Positions 23,334 to 32,471 of a stretch of 56,418 nt of DNA are shown piece after piece. The DNA comes from Pelotomaculum propionicicum (lineage in GTDB: Bacteria; Bacillota; Desulfotomaculia; Desulfotomaculales; Pelotomaculaceae), in contig NZ_QFFZ01000022.1 in the NCBI RefSeq assembly GCF_004369225.1, positions 1 through 56,418 on the forward strand. Direction: 5' to 3'. The translations under genes and the position numbers were made by a program. The notes under the pieces were generated by a model. That model saw only the letters and a program-made list of their open reading frames with translations, was not told the origin of the DNA and searched no databases. How positions within the stretch are numbered: the stretch's first letter is position 1; the number at the start of each line of letters is the position of its first letter.

Positions 23334-24881
23334 TCAGCCTGCCGTGTGGTGCCGGCGGGCCTGCTTAAAATACTCCAGCATGGCCTTAACCAGTCCTTCT
23401 ATGGTATATTCCTCTGCTGTCACATCAACCTTGAGGCCCAGTTCCCTGGCGGTGTCTGCGGTAACCGGTCCGATGCAGGCCACAATCACTCTCTTAAGCA
23501 AGTTTTCAAGGTCAGGGTAATCAAGCATTTTTGCAAAGTTTAACACAGTGGAGGAGCTTGTAAAGGTTACCGCGTGGATTTCTCCATTTAGTAGCTTCTT
23601 CTTAATTTCAGCGCTGTCGCCCCCGCCCATAACTGTGCGGTAAGCGGCGACATCAGTCACCAGCGCTCCCATGCCGGTCAAGGCCTCCGCCAGAACTTTT
23701 CTGGCGATATCAGCACGAGGCAGGAGCACCCTGTCCCCGGCATTTACTTTGCCCTGCAGGCCCGCCACGATTTCTTCAGCGCGGTACTCCCCTGGGACGT
23801 AAGCCACAAGCAGCCCGTATCTCTCCAGCGCCTCTCTCGTTTTAGGGCCGATAGCGCAAATCCTGGCTCCCGCCAGTTCACGTATATCTTTATTGCGGCG
23901 GCGCAATCTGTTAAAGAAGCAGGCTACACCGTTTACACTGGTGAAGATTACCCACTTAAAAGCGGCCAGCTCGTCTATGGCCTGGTCCAGCGGCTTATAA
24001 TCCAGCGGCTCCGCCACACCAATGGTCGGGAACTCCAGCGGCTCGCCGCCAAGGTCCTCTATGGCTTCAGACAAAGCGCTGGCTTGCTCGCGGGAGCGGG
24101 TAACCAGCACCCTTTTGCCAAAAAGAGGCTTTTGCTCGTACCAGCTAAGTTTTTCACGCAGGGAAACCACTTCTCCGACAATAATTACCGCCGGATTGCT
24201 GAAACCTGCCCAGGCGGCTTTTTCACTTATATCCCCTAATGTGCCGGTCAGCGTCTGCTGTTCCGGCCTGGTACCCCACCTGACAAGCGCCGCCGGTGTC
24301 TGCGGCGGCCTGCCGTTCTCAATCAGGCGCCTGGTGATGCTGGGCAGGTTGGACATGCCCATAAGGAACACCAGGGTTCCCACCCCGGTGGCCAGCTTAT
24401 CCCACTGGATGCTGGAATCTTCCTTCAAGGGATCTTCATTGCCGGTAATGATGGCCATGGTCGAAGTAAAATCGCGGTGGGTCACCGGAATGCCCGCATA
24501 AGCGGGAGCGGCAATAGCCGATGTCACACCCGGCACTATCTCAAAGATAATGCCTGCCTCTGACAGCGCCTCGGCCTCCTCACCGCCACGTCCGAAAACA
24601 AAGGGGTCCCCCCCTTTAAGCCGTGCCACGGTTCTTCCCTGGGAAGCTTTTTCCACCAGCAGCTTATTTATTTCGTCCTGTTTTAAAGTGTGGCGGTCAG
24701 GTGATTTACCAACATAAATAAGCTCGGTCCCGGGCCTGGCAAACGTGAGCAGGCGGTCGCCCGCCAGCCGGTCATACACTATTGTATCTGAATTTTGCAT
24801 GCATTCCAGCCCTTTTACTGTAATCAGTTTTGGGTCGCCCGGACCCGCTCCGATCAGGTAAACGATTCCTTTTTTACTCAT
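23334..24881 (-). CDS. cobA-hemD: Uroporphyrinogen-III C-methyltransferase / uroporphyrinogen-III synthase fusion
   Basis: This bifunctional protein closes the tetrapyrrole ring (HemD) and makes precorrin-2 (SUMT). The N-terminal part (about 1-245) has GAGPGDPKLITVKGLECMQ, RLKGGDPFVFGRGGEE and GIPVTHRDF of the SUMT family. The C-terminal part (about 255-515) is a HemD domain, with VLVTRSREQASALSEAIE and FTSVNGVACFF. The start is ATG at 24881, four bases after the hemC stop; an upstream in-frame extension overlaps hemC. The fusion is common in Firmicute heme/B12 clusters. Confidence 0.96.
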   Translation of the reverse strand: MSKKGIVYLIGAGPGDPKLITVKGLECMQNSDTIVYDRLAGDRLLTFARPGTELIYVGKSPDRHTLKQDEINKLLVEKASQGRTVARLKGGDPFVFGRGGEEAEALSEAGIIFEIVPGVTSAIAAPAYAGIPVTHRDFTSTMAIITGNEDPLKEDSSIQWDKLATGVGTLVFLMGMSNLPSITRRLIENGRPPQTPAALVRWGTRPEQQTLTGTLGDISEKAAWAGFSNPAVIIVGEVVSLREKLSWYEQKPLFGKRVLVTRSREQASALSEAIEDLGGEPLEFPTIGVAEPLDYKPLDQAIDELAAFKWVIFTSVNGVACFFNRLRRRNKDIRELAGARICAIGPKTREALERYGLLVAYVPGEYRAEEIVAGLQGKVNAGDRVLLPRADIARKVLAEALTGMGALVTDVAAYRTVMGGGDSAEIKKKLLNGEIHAVTFTSSSTVLNFAKMLDYPDLENLLKRVIVACIGPVTADTARELGLKVDVTAEEYTIEGLVKAMLEYFKQARRHHTAG

Positions 24882-24885
24882 GCGT

Positions 24886-25812
24886 CTATTCCCCTCGCAT
24901 TTCACGCAATATTTCGCCCGCGCCGGTGCAGAACAGCCTGTCCGCCAGTTTGGCGCCAATTTCAGCAGCTTTTGCAGCGTCCCCTTCCAGGTAAGAGCGG
25001 ACTAGCTGTTTTCCGTCCAGCGAAGCCACAACCCCATCCAGGCGCAAACAATTGTCCTTAACCGCGGCGTGGGCGCCGATAGGCACCTGGCAGCCGCCCT
25101 CCAGCTTTTTCAGAAAAGCTCTTTCAGCGCTCACGGCCTGACGTGTCGCCAGGTGGTCGATTTTACCAACCAGGGCCTGTATATCTTTGTCGCCGTCGCG
25201 TATTTCAATCCCAACCGAACCCTGCCCGACCGCGGGCAGACAAATTTCAAAGGGAATAATCTGACTGATCCTGTCATCCAAACCCAAACGGTGGATACCC
25301 GCGTAAGCCAGAACAGTGGCGTCAAATTTTGCTTCATCCAGCTTTTTTAGCCTGGTTTGCACATTGCCGCGCAGGTCTGTCATTTTAAAATCAGCGCGGT
25401 AGTTAAGCAGTTGAGCGCAGCGCCTCAGACTGCTGGTGCCGATCACCGCCCCGGTAGGGAGTTCCCAAAGTTTCATTCCGTCCCGCGCAATCAACACATC
25501 ACCCGGGTATTCCCTTTCGCATATAGCTCCGATAGAAAGTCCTTCAGGCAATTCTGTAGGCACATCTTTCATACTGTGTACGGCCATATCGATCTGACCG
25601 CGCAGCAAAGCATATTCCAGTTCCTTGGTAAAAAGCCCTTTATCACCTATTTTGGACAGGGCCACATCCAGGATGTTGTCACCCTGGGTGCGTATACCCG
25701 CGATACGGTAGCTGCATTCGGGATTGGCCTCAGTCAGGCGTTCAACCACCCAACAGGCTTGCCACATGGCAAGCCTGCTTTCTCTTGTTCCTACAATAAT
25801 CTGCCGTTTCAT
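24886..25812 (-). CDS. hemC: Hydroxymethylbilane synthase
   Basis: The enzyme polymerises four porphobilinogens. It has 308 residues. Motifs are GTRESRLAMWQ, HSMKDVP, SSLRRCAQL and the cofactor-binding cysteine C241 in LEGGCQVPIGAHA, which holds the dipyrromethane. The second of two close ATGs (25812) has the better GGAG spacing. It is directly followed by cobA/hemD and preceded by hemA. Confidence 0.97.
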   Translation of the reverse strand: MKRQIIVGTRESRLAMWQACWVVERLTEANPECSYRIAGIRTQGDNILDVALSKIGDKGLFTKELEYALLRGQIDMAVHSMKDVPTELPEGLSIGAICEREYPGDVLIARDGMKLWELPTGAVIGTSSLRRCAQLLNYRADFKMTDLRGNVQTRLKKLDEAKFDATVLAYAGIHRLGLDDRISQIIPFEICLPAVGQGSVGIEIRDGDKDIQALVGKIDHLATRQAVSAERAFLKKLEGGCQVPIGAHAAVKDNCLRLDGVVASLDGKQLVRSYLEGDAAKAAEIGAKLADRLFCTGAGEILREMRGE

Positions 25813-25860
25813 AAACATGTCTCCTGGAAAATCTCAAATGTATAGAGTCTATTAACCCTC

Positions 25861-27183
25861 TTATGCTATTGGCTCTTCCTCATTCTCCGGCACAAATATT
25901 TTTTTGGGTTTTTGACCGGGCACTTCCAGGTCGAATAAATTTTGCAGAATCTCAGTATAAAGGTGGCCTTCCACAGTTAGAGCATATTTTTTTAATTGAG
26001 CCACCGGCGTGTGCAGGATCTGGTTTACTATTGAATTGGCAAGTGAGCAAACTACTTTCCGGTCGTGCTCGGACAGCTCGCCCAGGCGGTTTAAGGCCCT
26101 GTGCAGTTCCTTCTGCTTTATTCCATCGCCCCATTTTTTTAAGGCGGAGATAGTGGGCACAACAAACTGTGTGCCATGCCATTTCATAAATTCCTCAAGT
26201 TCTTCTTCGATAATCTTCTCAGCTTTGTTGGCCGCTCTTTTTCTCTCAGCCAGGTTTTGATCTACCACATTCTTCAGATCATCTATATCATAAAGTGAAA
26301 TGCCTTCTAAATTACCCACTTCAGTTTCAATATCCCGCGGCATGGCAATATCTATCATAAATATTTTTTTGCCGCGCCTTAAGTTCATGACGCGCTCCAT
26401 TTCCTCATACCTGACCACACAGCGTGCAGCAGCTGTACAGCTGATTACGATATCGGCTGTTTCCATATGCTTGTACAGCTCATTAAATTTGACCGCCCTG
26501 CCCCCGAACTGCGCCGCCAGCACTTCAGCCCGGTCAAAAGAGCGGTTTGAAACAATAACACCCGAAACACCATTGTCCACCAGGTGCTTGGCTGTCAGCT
26601 CACTCATTTTGCCGGCGCCGATGATCAGCACGGAACGTCCCGCCAGGTTGCCCAGGTGCTGCCTGGCCAACTCAACAGCGGCATAGCTTATGGAAACCGC
26701 GTTCTGGTCAATACCGGTCTCATTGCGGACTCTCTTGCCCACGGTGAGGGCAAGTTGAAAAAGTGTATTCATGACCCGGTTGGTAGACCCATATTCAGCC
26801 GCGAGCTGGTAGGCAGTCTTAACCTGCCCTAAAATCTGGGTTTCCCCCAGGAGCATCGAGTCAAGGCCGGATGCGACACGGAAAATGTGGCGTATGGTGT
26901 CATAGAGAGTGTGACAGTAAGTATAATTCTTTATTTCGGAGATATCCACCCCGGACCAGCGCGAAAGAAAATCCCAGATAGCGTTCAGGCCCTCGTCCAT
27001 TTCCAGCGAGGCGGCATATATCTCGGTCCTGTTGCAGGTTGACAGGATCACACAGCTCTCAATTACCGGATATGAATTTAAGCGTTTCAGCGCACCTTTC
27101 ATGGTTGGTCCGGTAAAAGACAGTTTTTCCCTGACCTCGACAGGGGCTGTCCTGTGGTTAACGCCCACTACCGCGATAAGCAC
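25861..27183 (-). CDS. hemA: Glutamyl-tRNA reductase
   Basis: The first enzyme of the C5 pathway, it reduces glutamyl-tRNA to glutamate-1-semialdehyde. It has 440 residues. The nucleophilic C50 is in [10 protein letters not shown], the Rossmann motif is [17 protein letters not shown], and a C-terminal helical dimerisation domain follows. The ATG at 27183 lies 26 bases inside the end of the upstream met8-like gene, so translation is probably coupled. Confidence 0.97.
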   Translation of the reverse strand: MLIAVVGVNHRTAPVEVREKLSFTGPTMKGALKRLNSYPVIESCVILSTCNRTEIYAASLEMDEGLNAIWDFLSRWSGVDISEIKNYTYCHTLYDTIRHIFRVASGLDSMLLGETQILGQVKTAYQLAAEYGSTNRVMNTLFQLALTVGKRVRNETGIDQNAVSISYAAVELARQHLGNLAGRSVLIIGAGKMSELTAKHLVDNGVSGVIVSNRSFDRAEVLAAQFGGRAVKFNELYKHMETADIVISCTAAARCVVRYEEMERVMNLRRGKKIFMIDIAMPRDIETEVGNLEGISLYDIDDLKNVVDQNLAERKRAANKAEKIIEEELEEFMKWHGTQFVVPTISALKKWGDGIKQKELHRALNRLGELSEHDRKVVCSLANSIVNQILHTPVAQLKKYALTVEGHLYTEILQNLFDLEVPGQKPKKIFVPENEEEPIA

Positions 27184-27799
27184 TGACTAACATCTCCTTT
27201 ACCAAGTCCAAGTGTCCTTCTTTTAATAAACTGAGAATTTTTTCGTCAACAAAGCTTTCCAGCATCCTTTTTTTCTTTTCCGGCTCTGATATATTAGCAA
27301 TAGTTTCCTGTCTGAAAACACCAAGCATGTCCAGGAATTCTCCATACTGTTCGCCGTAGGTTTTTTCTAACTCCTCTCTGATCTTCCTGGCCAGCAGCGG
27401 GCTTTTACCCCCGGTAGAAACGGCAATTTCAAGCGCACCGCGCCTGACTGTGGCCGGAACAAAAAAATTGCCTTTATTGGGATCGTCAACAATATTGACT
27501 ATAAGGTTACGGGATAAACAGTCATCCGCGACCTGCCTGTTAACATCTTCCCGGCCGCTGGCGCCGATAACAAGAAACATACCCTCCAGATCAGAGCTTT
27601 CGTAACACCCTCTCCTGTGTGAAATCTTGCCCTGCCGGGCCAATTCTTCAATCAGTGGTGTAACCTCCGGGCTCACAAGGTGTACAAGGGCGCCGCACTC
27701 CAGCAAAGTCACCGCCTTACGCTGGGCAACACTGCCCCCTCCCACAATTAAGCATCTTTTGTTTTCTAAATCCAGGGAAACAAGATACCGTCCTGACAT
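27158..27799 (-). CDS. Precorrin-2 dehydrogenase (Met8/SirC-like), possible ferrochelatase
   Basis: It oxidises precorrin-2 to sirohydrochlorin with NAD. This 213-residue Met8/CysG-N type protein has the Rossmann motif [39 protein letters not shown] and the chelatase-like block [18 protein letters not shown]. No separate sirohydrochlorin ferrochelatase (CbiX/SirB) is present in the operon, so this protein may also insert iron as yeast Met8 does; that is inference. The first ORF behind hepT, it overlaps hemA. Confidence 0.93.
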   Translation of the reverse strand: MSGRYLVSLDLENKRCLIVGGGSVAQRKAVTLLECGALVHLVSPEVTPLIEELARQGKISHRRGCYESSDLEGMFLVIGASGREDVNRQVADDCLSRNLIVNIVDDPNKGNFFVPATVRRGALEIAVSTGGKSPLLARKIREELEKTYGEQYGEFLDMLGVFRQETIANISEPEKKKRMLESFVDEKILSLLKEGHLDLVKEMLVSAYRGSGR

Positions 27800-27814
27800 A
27801 ACATCGCCCTTGCT

Positions 27815-28780
27815 TTAAAATTTCCTTATACCCACAAAATCCGCCGCCATACTGAGGGTTACCCTGGTGGGGATATCCGGCAGCGCTTTTAATTCAGCTT
27901 TTGCTTTCAATATAAACTTCCGGGCAATTTCAAAAGAACGATCGATCGCCCCGCAGTTTCTGACAAGATCAAGAGCTTCTTTGACTTCATCTTCACTTTT
28001 GTCAACTTTACAGACAAGTTCAACCAGCCGGTCCCTTTTTTCACAACAGGCCAACGCATAAATTAAAGGCAGCGTAATAATTCCCTGGCGCAGGTCCCCG
28101 CCGATGGGTTTGCCGAGCTTACTTTGCTCAGCTACCATGTCGAGAATGTCATCAGTAATCTGAAAGGCCATACCAATATTGTACCCGTAACGGCGCAGGG
28201 GCAGGTGGATCTGCCTTGGCGCCCCGCAGGCAACCGCGCCAAGCTGCGCGCTGGCGGCTATAAGGAGAGCAGTCTTCCTTTTAATCCTGTAAAAATAATT
28301 TTTCAGGCTCTGGTGGATATCAAATGAAAACGATATCTGCTGAATCTCACCCTCGCACATTTTTACGCTGGTATCGGATAAAACTTCAGAAATCAGTGGT
28401 ATATCTTTGTATTCAGCAATAAGCATGAGCGACTTGGCGAACAGGTAGGAACCAATATGGGTTGAGATACCGTTGCCCCAGATAGCCTTAACAGTAGGTT
28501 TACCCCTGCGGGTCAAAGAGGCGTCTACAACATCATCGTGTACGAGTGAAGCCATGTGGATCAATTCCAGGGCGACAGCCAGGGGTAAAACTTTAGCCAA
28601 TTCAAATTTTTGAAACTTTGCGCTGAATAAGACCAGCGCAGGCCTGAGCCGCTTCCCTCCCGCATTCAGGAGGTGAGTGGAAGTCTCCGTCAGGAGTTGA
28701 GAATTTGTCTGGACCACTTCTCTTAAACCGTTTTCAACTGCTTTCAGTTCATCTCTTATATCATGGAAAAGTTCCAACAT
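27815..28780 (-). CDS. hepT: Polyprenyl diphosphate synthase (HepT/heptaprenyl component II type)
   Basis: This trans-prenyltransferase makes the side-chain diphosphate for quinones. It has 321 residues with NAGGKRLRPALVLF, the first aspartate motif VHDDVVDAS and the second GMAFQITDDILDM. The ATG at 28780 follows AGGTGAAATAG. It heads the heme operon, an arrangement that ties quinone and heme supply together. The other catalytic copy is at 40870; a motif-less relative is at 54691. Confidence 0.93.
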   Translation of the reverse strand: MLELFHDIRDELKAVENGLREVVQTNSQLLTETSTHLLNAGGKRLRPALVLFSAKFQKFELAKVLPLAVALELIHMASLVHDDVVDASLTRRGKPTVKAIWGNGISTHIGSYLFAKSLMLIAEYKDIPLISEVLSDTSVKMCEGEIQQISFSFDIHQSLKNYFYRIKRKTALLIAASAQLGAVACGAPRQIHLPLRRYGYNIGMAFQITDDILDMVAEQSKLGKPIGGDLRQGIITLPLIYALACCEKRDRLVELVCKVDKSEDEVKEALDLVRNCGAIDRSFEIARKFILKAKAELKALPDIPTRVTLSMAADFVGIRKF

Positions 28781-28991
28781 ATTACTATTTCACCTGCTTG
28801 TGCATTTAAGAGAAACAATATAAAACATTGAAAAGTACAGGTAAAGCAAGTGTATAATTGTTTTAATAGAGCTTCGCTTACTTTGTGGGATATTCCTTTA
28901 AAGTATAATATAATTTTAAAAAAAAGCAAGAAAGTAAAGTTATGCGTCGAATCAGCAACTCTCCCGCTGCATTTGCGCATAATATACTTTC

Positions 28992-29020
28992 TTGCCTGAA
29001 AGCAAGTGTAGTGTTATAAT
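28992..29020 (+). promoter_or_regulatory. Promoter of tRNA-Sec
   Basis: TTGCCT (28992-28997), 17 bases, then TATAAT (29015-29020), with the tRNA beginning about 30 bases downstream. Confidence 0.7.
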
Positions 29021-29050
29021 GTTTTTTGCTTGAGTGTTTGCCTTTTACGC

Positions 29051-29146
29051 GGGGGTGGATGGTGCCTGGTGGTGCCCCCAGTCTTCAAAACTGGTCGTTG
29101 GGCTGATGAGGTCCATGGTGGGTTCGATTCCCACACACTCCCGCCA
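29051..29146 (+). tRNA. selC: tRNA-Sec (anticodon TCA)
   Basis: This 96-base tRNA has a long acceptor (GGGGGTG with CACTCCC, then GCCA), a D-arm with extended stem (TGCCTGGTGGTGCC type), the anticodon stem CCAGT/ACTGG with loop CTTCAAA (anticodon TCA), a very long variable arm and the T-arm GGTTCGATTCC. These are hallmarks of selenocysteine tRNA. It fits with selA and selB at 42.9-46.3 kb. It abuts the 3' end of the convergent pcm gene. Confidence 0.95.
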
Positions 29147-29151
29147 AACTA

Positions 29152-29826
29152 TTATTCACTCCAGCCTTCTTTTCCTATCAGCGGCACAAAAACTACCGTG
29201 CCAATACTTTCACTGTGAATTTCCCCGGCCGCGTCTTTTTTCACCAGAGTTAATTGCTGGTAGCTTTTTGGTCCCGCGGGAATTACCATCCGTCCCCCGG
29301 GCTTCAGTTGTTTAATTAGGGAATCAGGTATGCCCGGCGCCCCCGCTGAGACCAAAATCCCGTCAAAAGGAGCTTCTTCCGGCCATCCCTTGCTCCCGTC
29401 ACCAATACGGACTTTTATATTATCGTACTTCATTTCATTAAAGCGGGCTTGCGCCTGCCTGGCCAGGCTCTCACAGCGTTCAATGGTGTAGACCACGGAC
29501 ACCAGGCGGGACAATACGGCAGCGGCATAGCCGGACCCCGTGCCGATTTCCAGGAAACGGTCAGCCGCCTGAGGTTCCAGAACTGCCGCCATCAGGGCCA
29601 CGATGTAGGGCTGGCTTATGGTTTGACCTTCACCTATGGGCAGCGGCCCGTCCATATAAGCCATACTCTGGTGAGAAGCCGCCACAAAACGGTGGCGCGG
29701 CACCTCAAGCATACTTTTTATTACACCGCTGTTGTTGATACCGCGTGTGATTATTTGTTCACGCACCATTTGCTCACGTTCGGCCTGCCTGTCAGATATT
29801 GTTTCGTCGCAATGAGAATTACCCAT
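29152..29826 (-). CDS. pcm: Protein-L-isoaspartate O-methyltransferase
   Basis: This SAM-dependent repair enzyme methylates isoaspartyl residues in damaged proteins. It has 224 residues with FLEIGTGSGYAAAVLSRL (motif I), the N-terminal block VPRHRFV and PIGEGQTISQPYIVALM, and the post-motifs DGILVSAGAP and LKPGGRMVIPAG. The ATG at 29826 has GGAGAGA upstream. It stands alone, convergent with tRNA-Sec. Confidence 0.95.
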   Translation of the reverse strand: MGNSHCDETISDRQAEREQMVREQIITRGINNSGVIKSMLEVPRHRFVAASHQSMAYMDGPLPIGEGQTISQPYIVALMAAVLEPQAADRFLEIGTGSGYAAAVLSRLVSVVYTIERCESLARQAQARFNEMKYDNIKVRIGDGSKGWPEEAPFDGILVSAGAPGIPDSLIKQLKPGGRMVIPAGPKSYQQLTLVKKDAAGEIHSESIGTVVFVPLIGKEGWSE

Positions 29827-29989
29827 GTCTTTATCTCTCCATAAAACATCTCTATCGCCTGATTGTTTTTAAAACATTAACATATTATGCAGGCTTGTGT
29901 ACAGACTTTATATTAAAAATTGGTAATATAAAGAATATAAATACAAAATTCCGGCTAGAATAAAAACAAACTTATTGGAGGTGAATTTA

Positions 29990-30139
29990 TTGCCCAATAT
30001 TAAATGTTCAGTAACCGAGTGCAAATGGAATAACGACGTAGTGTGCCACGCCCCGATGATCCAGGTGGATAGAAACGGCTCCAGTACGGCGGATACCTCT
30101 GACCAGACTAAATGTGAAACATTTAAAATGAAATCCTAA
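29990..30139 (+). CDS. DUF1540 domain protein, copy 2
   Basis: This 49-residue paralogue of the protein at 3046-3192 has IKCSVTECKWNNDVVCHAPMI, then QTKCETFK. The same four cysteines are retained. The start is TTG at 29990 with GGAGGTG six bases upstream. It is monocistronic with its own terminator. Function is unknown. Confidence 0.85.
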   Translation: MPNIKCSVTECKWNNDVVCHAPMIQVDRNGSSTADTSDQTKCETFKMKS

Positions 30140-30144
30140 TTAGC

Positions 30145-30178
30145 AAAGAAAGACTGGTTGAAAAACCAGTCTTTCTTT
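30145..30178 (+). terminator. Terminator after DUF1540 copy 2
   Basis: AAAGAAAGACTGGTT and AACCAGTCTTTCTTT form a perfect 15-bp stem around GAAA. Confidence 0.85.
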
Positions 30179-30216
30179 ACTATGATTGGTATAAATGTGT
30201 AATCCGGAGGTAGATC

Positions 30217-30984
30217 ATGATTGACCCTGTGGCTTTTCAAATCGGGCCGGTAGCTGTCCGCTGGTACGGTATCATTATCGACACAGCTTTTATCGCCGGC
30301 ACTCTGCTGGCCTACTATCATGCTGTAAAAAGCAATGTCCGTACTGATCACTTGCTGAATCTAATTATTTTAATAATTCCTTCCGCCCTGATCGGGGCAA
30401 GGTTGTATTATGTGATCTTCAACTGGCATGAATATGTTTACAGCCCATTGGAAGCACTGGCTATCTGGCACGGCGGCCTGGCTATTCACGGCGGGTTGCT
30501 GGGCAGTACCCTGGCCGGATATTTTTATATAAGAAAACACAAGCTTGATTTTTGGCAGTATGCTGATGTTTTCGCGCCCAGTGTCATCCTGGGGCAGGCC
30601 TTGGGACGCTGGGGCAACTTCATTAACCAGGAAGCCTACGGCACCCCGGTTACGAGAGATTTCATCAGCCATTTTCCCGCTTTTATCCAGAAGCAGATGT
30701 TTATCCAGGGTCAATACCGCCACCCTACATTTTTGTATGAGTCCGCCTGGGACTTTCTCGTGTTTTTATTCCTGCTTTTTTTCTTCAGGCGCAAGCGCTT
30801 TCCCGGCCAAATCATGCTCTTATACCTGGCTTTATATTCTTTGGGAAGGTTTTTTATTGAAGGGCTGCGCACTGACAGTGAGATGCTCGGGCCAATCAGA
30901 TTAGCCCAACTGGTAAGTCTGATCCTGATCACCCTGTCTTTCTTCATTTACTATAAAAAAACTACAGCCAAAAACCAGACATAA
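30217..30984 (+). CDS. lgt: Prolipoprotein diacylglyceryl transferase
   Basis: It attaches diacylglycerol to the lipobox cysteine of prolipoproteins at the membrane. This 255-residue polytopic protein has seven or so hydrophobic segments. Signature blocks are IWHGGLAIHGGLLGSTLAGY, GRWGNFINQEAYG and the late HPTFLYESAWD. The ATG at 30217 follows CCGGAGGTAG. Confidence 0.96.
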   Translation: MIDPVAFQIGPVAVRWYGIIIDTAFIAGTLLAYYHAVKSNVRTDHLLNLIILIIPSALIGARLYYVIFNWHEYVYSPLEALAIWHGGLAIHGGLLGSTLAGYFYIRKHKLDFWQYADVFAPSVILGQALGRWGNFINQEAYGTPVTRDFISHFPAFIQKQMFIQGQYRHPTFLYESAWDFLVFLFLLFFFRRKRFPGQIMLLYLALYSLGRFFIEGLRTDSEMLGPIRLAQLVSLILITLSFFIYYKKTTAKNQT

Positions 30985-31041
30985 TTTAGCCCGCCACGCG
31001 CATACTTAAAATGCCCGATACTACTATAAAGAGGTGATCTT

Positions 31042-31272
31042 ATGCCGCTTTTTGCGGGGCTTTTTGAGCACCGGGGCAATGAAATGCTGGTGCGCGAGCA
31101 GGCTTCTTTCTATATCCGGGAAGCGCAAAAAGGCATGATGGAAATGGGGGCACTACTGCAGCAAATTAGCCAGGCAGGTCACTCTGATATTGCGCCTGAC
31201 TGTGCCCGTCTCCAGCAGATCGGCGCACAGGTGGGGAAAGCTCTGGAACAGGTGCAGATATCTCTCAAGTAA
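31042..31272 (+). CDS. Hypothetical 76-residue protein
   Basis: I do not recognise a family. The protein is soluble and probably all-helical, with Gln/Ala-rich heptad-like stretches (MEMGALLQQISQAG, ARLQQIGAQVGKALEQVQ) that suggest a short coiled coil. AGAGGTGATC precedes the ATG and a strong terminator follows, supporting a real gene. It lies downstream of lgt on the same strand and may share its transcript. Confidence 0.65.
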   Translation: MPLFAGLFEHRGNEMLVREQASFYIREAQKGMMEMGALLQQISQAGHSDIAPDCARLQQIGAQVGKALEQVQISLK

Positions 31273-31273
31273 C

Positions 31274-31306
31274 ACCAGGACTCAACTAGTCCTGGTCTTC
31301 TTTTTT
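31274..31306 (+). terminator. Intrinsic terminator
   Basis: ACCAGGAC (31274-31281) pairs with GTCCTGGT (31289-31296), followed by CTTCTTTTTT. Confidence 0.9.
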
Positions 31307-31399
31307 AAAGATTGGCCACGTGTATGGTTGATGATCTGTAACAGAGCACTCTATCGGATCATATTATACAAAAAATGTTTTAACAAGGAGGTAAAAAAC

Positions 31400-31537
31400 A
31401 TGGCTTTTGGTACTGGCGGTGGTGCTGCGGGCGGCGTTTCCGGGGGCTTTTCCAGCGCTTTTTCAGGTAGCTTCTCCTTCTTCTTCACCTTTTTCTTCTT
31501 CATTTTCATCGTCTTCTTCTTATTTATATTCATCTAA
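31400..31537 (+). CDS. Gly/Phe-rich small hydrophobic protein (45 residues)
   Basis: After AAGGAGGTAAAAAAC the ORF encodes an N-terminal glycine/alanine/serine part (to about residue 24). A purely hydrophobic tail follows (about 25-45) in which phenylalanine dominates; the whole protein has 16 Phe in 45. The layout recalls small Gly-rich plus membrane-tail spore peptides such as YjcZ, but the sequence is not a clear match. A terminator follows, so it is a single-gene unit. Role unknown; the strong ribosome site suggests high expression. Confidence 0.65.
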   Translation: MAFGTGGGAAGGVSGGFSSAFSGSFSFFFTFFFFIFIVFFLFIFI

Positions 31538-31549
31538 GCAATATTTGCC

Positions 31550-31593
31550 AAAGGGCCGGTTATTTTAAGCCGGCCCCTTTTATTTTTAGGAAG
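31550..31593 (+). terminator. Intrinsic terminator
   Basis: AAAGGGCCGG pairs with CCGGCCCCTTT across TTATTTTAAG, followed by TATTTTT. Confidence 0.85.
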
Positions 31594-31646
31594 ATTTTTG
31601 TTATAGTACAAGAAAGTATATTTAATAATCCAAAGGAGGTAGGCAT

Positions 31647-32084
31647 TTGTATAAAAAGATTATGGTTCCGGTGGACGGATCAGAAAAAGCGGCAACGGCG
31701 GCTATACACGGTGCGGAACTTGCCTCCAAGCTTGGCTCGGAACTGCTCCTGTTCCATGTAGTACCCTCACTCCCCCCCTACGTGGACCCGTCTCCTGACC
31801 GTCTCAGCAACATCCAGCAGGTGATCATAGACGAGTTCAGCAAGCATGGCCGTGAAATCCTGGATAAAGTTAAAGATGATCTTGAACCATACGGCCTGAA
31901 TATTATCACTGATATTGCCGTGGGGCATCCCGCTGAAGAAATAGTGAAAAAAGCAAAAGAGGCGGAATGCGACCTGGTTGTTATGGGCAGCAGGGGGTTA
32001 GGTGAAATCAAGGGCTACCTGCTGGGCAGCGTCAGCAACAGGGTGACCAGGCACGCCGCCTGCCCTGTACTGGTGGTAAGATAA
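31647..32084 (+). CDS. Universal stress protein (UspA family)
   Basis: This 145-residue nucleotide-binding stress protein has an N-terminal YKKIMVPVDGSEKAATAAIHGAEL and a C-terminal ATP-binding motif GSRGLGEIKGYLLGSVSNRV (the G-2x-G-9x-G(S/T) type). The start is TTG at 31647 with AAAGGAGGTAGGC upstream. Monocistronic; the intergenic repeat element 2 follows. Confidence 0.93.
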   Translation: MYKKIMVPVDGSEKAATAAIHGAELASKLGSELLLFHVVPSLPPYVDPSPDRLSNIQQVIIDEFSKHGREILDKVKDDLEPYGLNIITDIAVGHPAEEIVKKAKEAECDLVVMGSRGLGEIKGYLLGSVSNRVTRHAACPVLVVR

Positions 32085-32100
32085 TTTAAAAATAAGGAAT

Positions 32101-32459
32101 AAAACAATTTGACAGGATTTTTAAGGACAAATAGAATACAGGAGTCAGGAGACTGAATATATAAGATCTTTTTTATTTCTGATTTTAGACTTTTGACTTT
32201 AAACTTCTGACTACTGAATTCTGAATTCTGAATTCCTTAAACTATTATCCTGTAAATCCTTATAATCTTGTTAATCCTGTCAATTTGTTTGTTGACAGAA
32301 GACTTACAAGACTATCTTAAGTTGTACTGATTAAAAGGAATAATCATAATTACCTTTATCAAACAATATCATTTAAGGTGTCCTATAAAATCCCGTTAAT
32401 AAAATTCTTATAATCCTGTTAATCTTAATAAATCCTGTAAATCCAGTCAATTTTTTTTG
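32101..32459. repeat. GACAGGATTTA-type repeat element 2 (composite)
   Basis: This 360-base AT-rich intergenic stretch between convergent genes starts ACAATTTGACAGGATTT and ends in inverted units (AATCCTGTTAATC, then CCAGTCAATTTTTT). An internal inverted end ATCCTGTCAATTTGTTTG is at 32273-32292. It also carries GACTTTTGACT/CTGAATTCTGAATTC tandem units (about 32184-32236). The segment 32272-32350 is the reverse complement of a close relative of 50203-50280. No gene is seen in this stretch. Confidence 0.75.
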
Positions 32460-32471
32460 TATTAAACTTTT

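Noticed and set aside
32101-32459. CRISPR-like array from the repeated ACAGGATTTA units
   Set aside because: Units are short, degenerate and without regular spacers, and occur in both orientations; no cas genes nearby.
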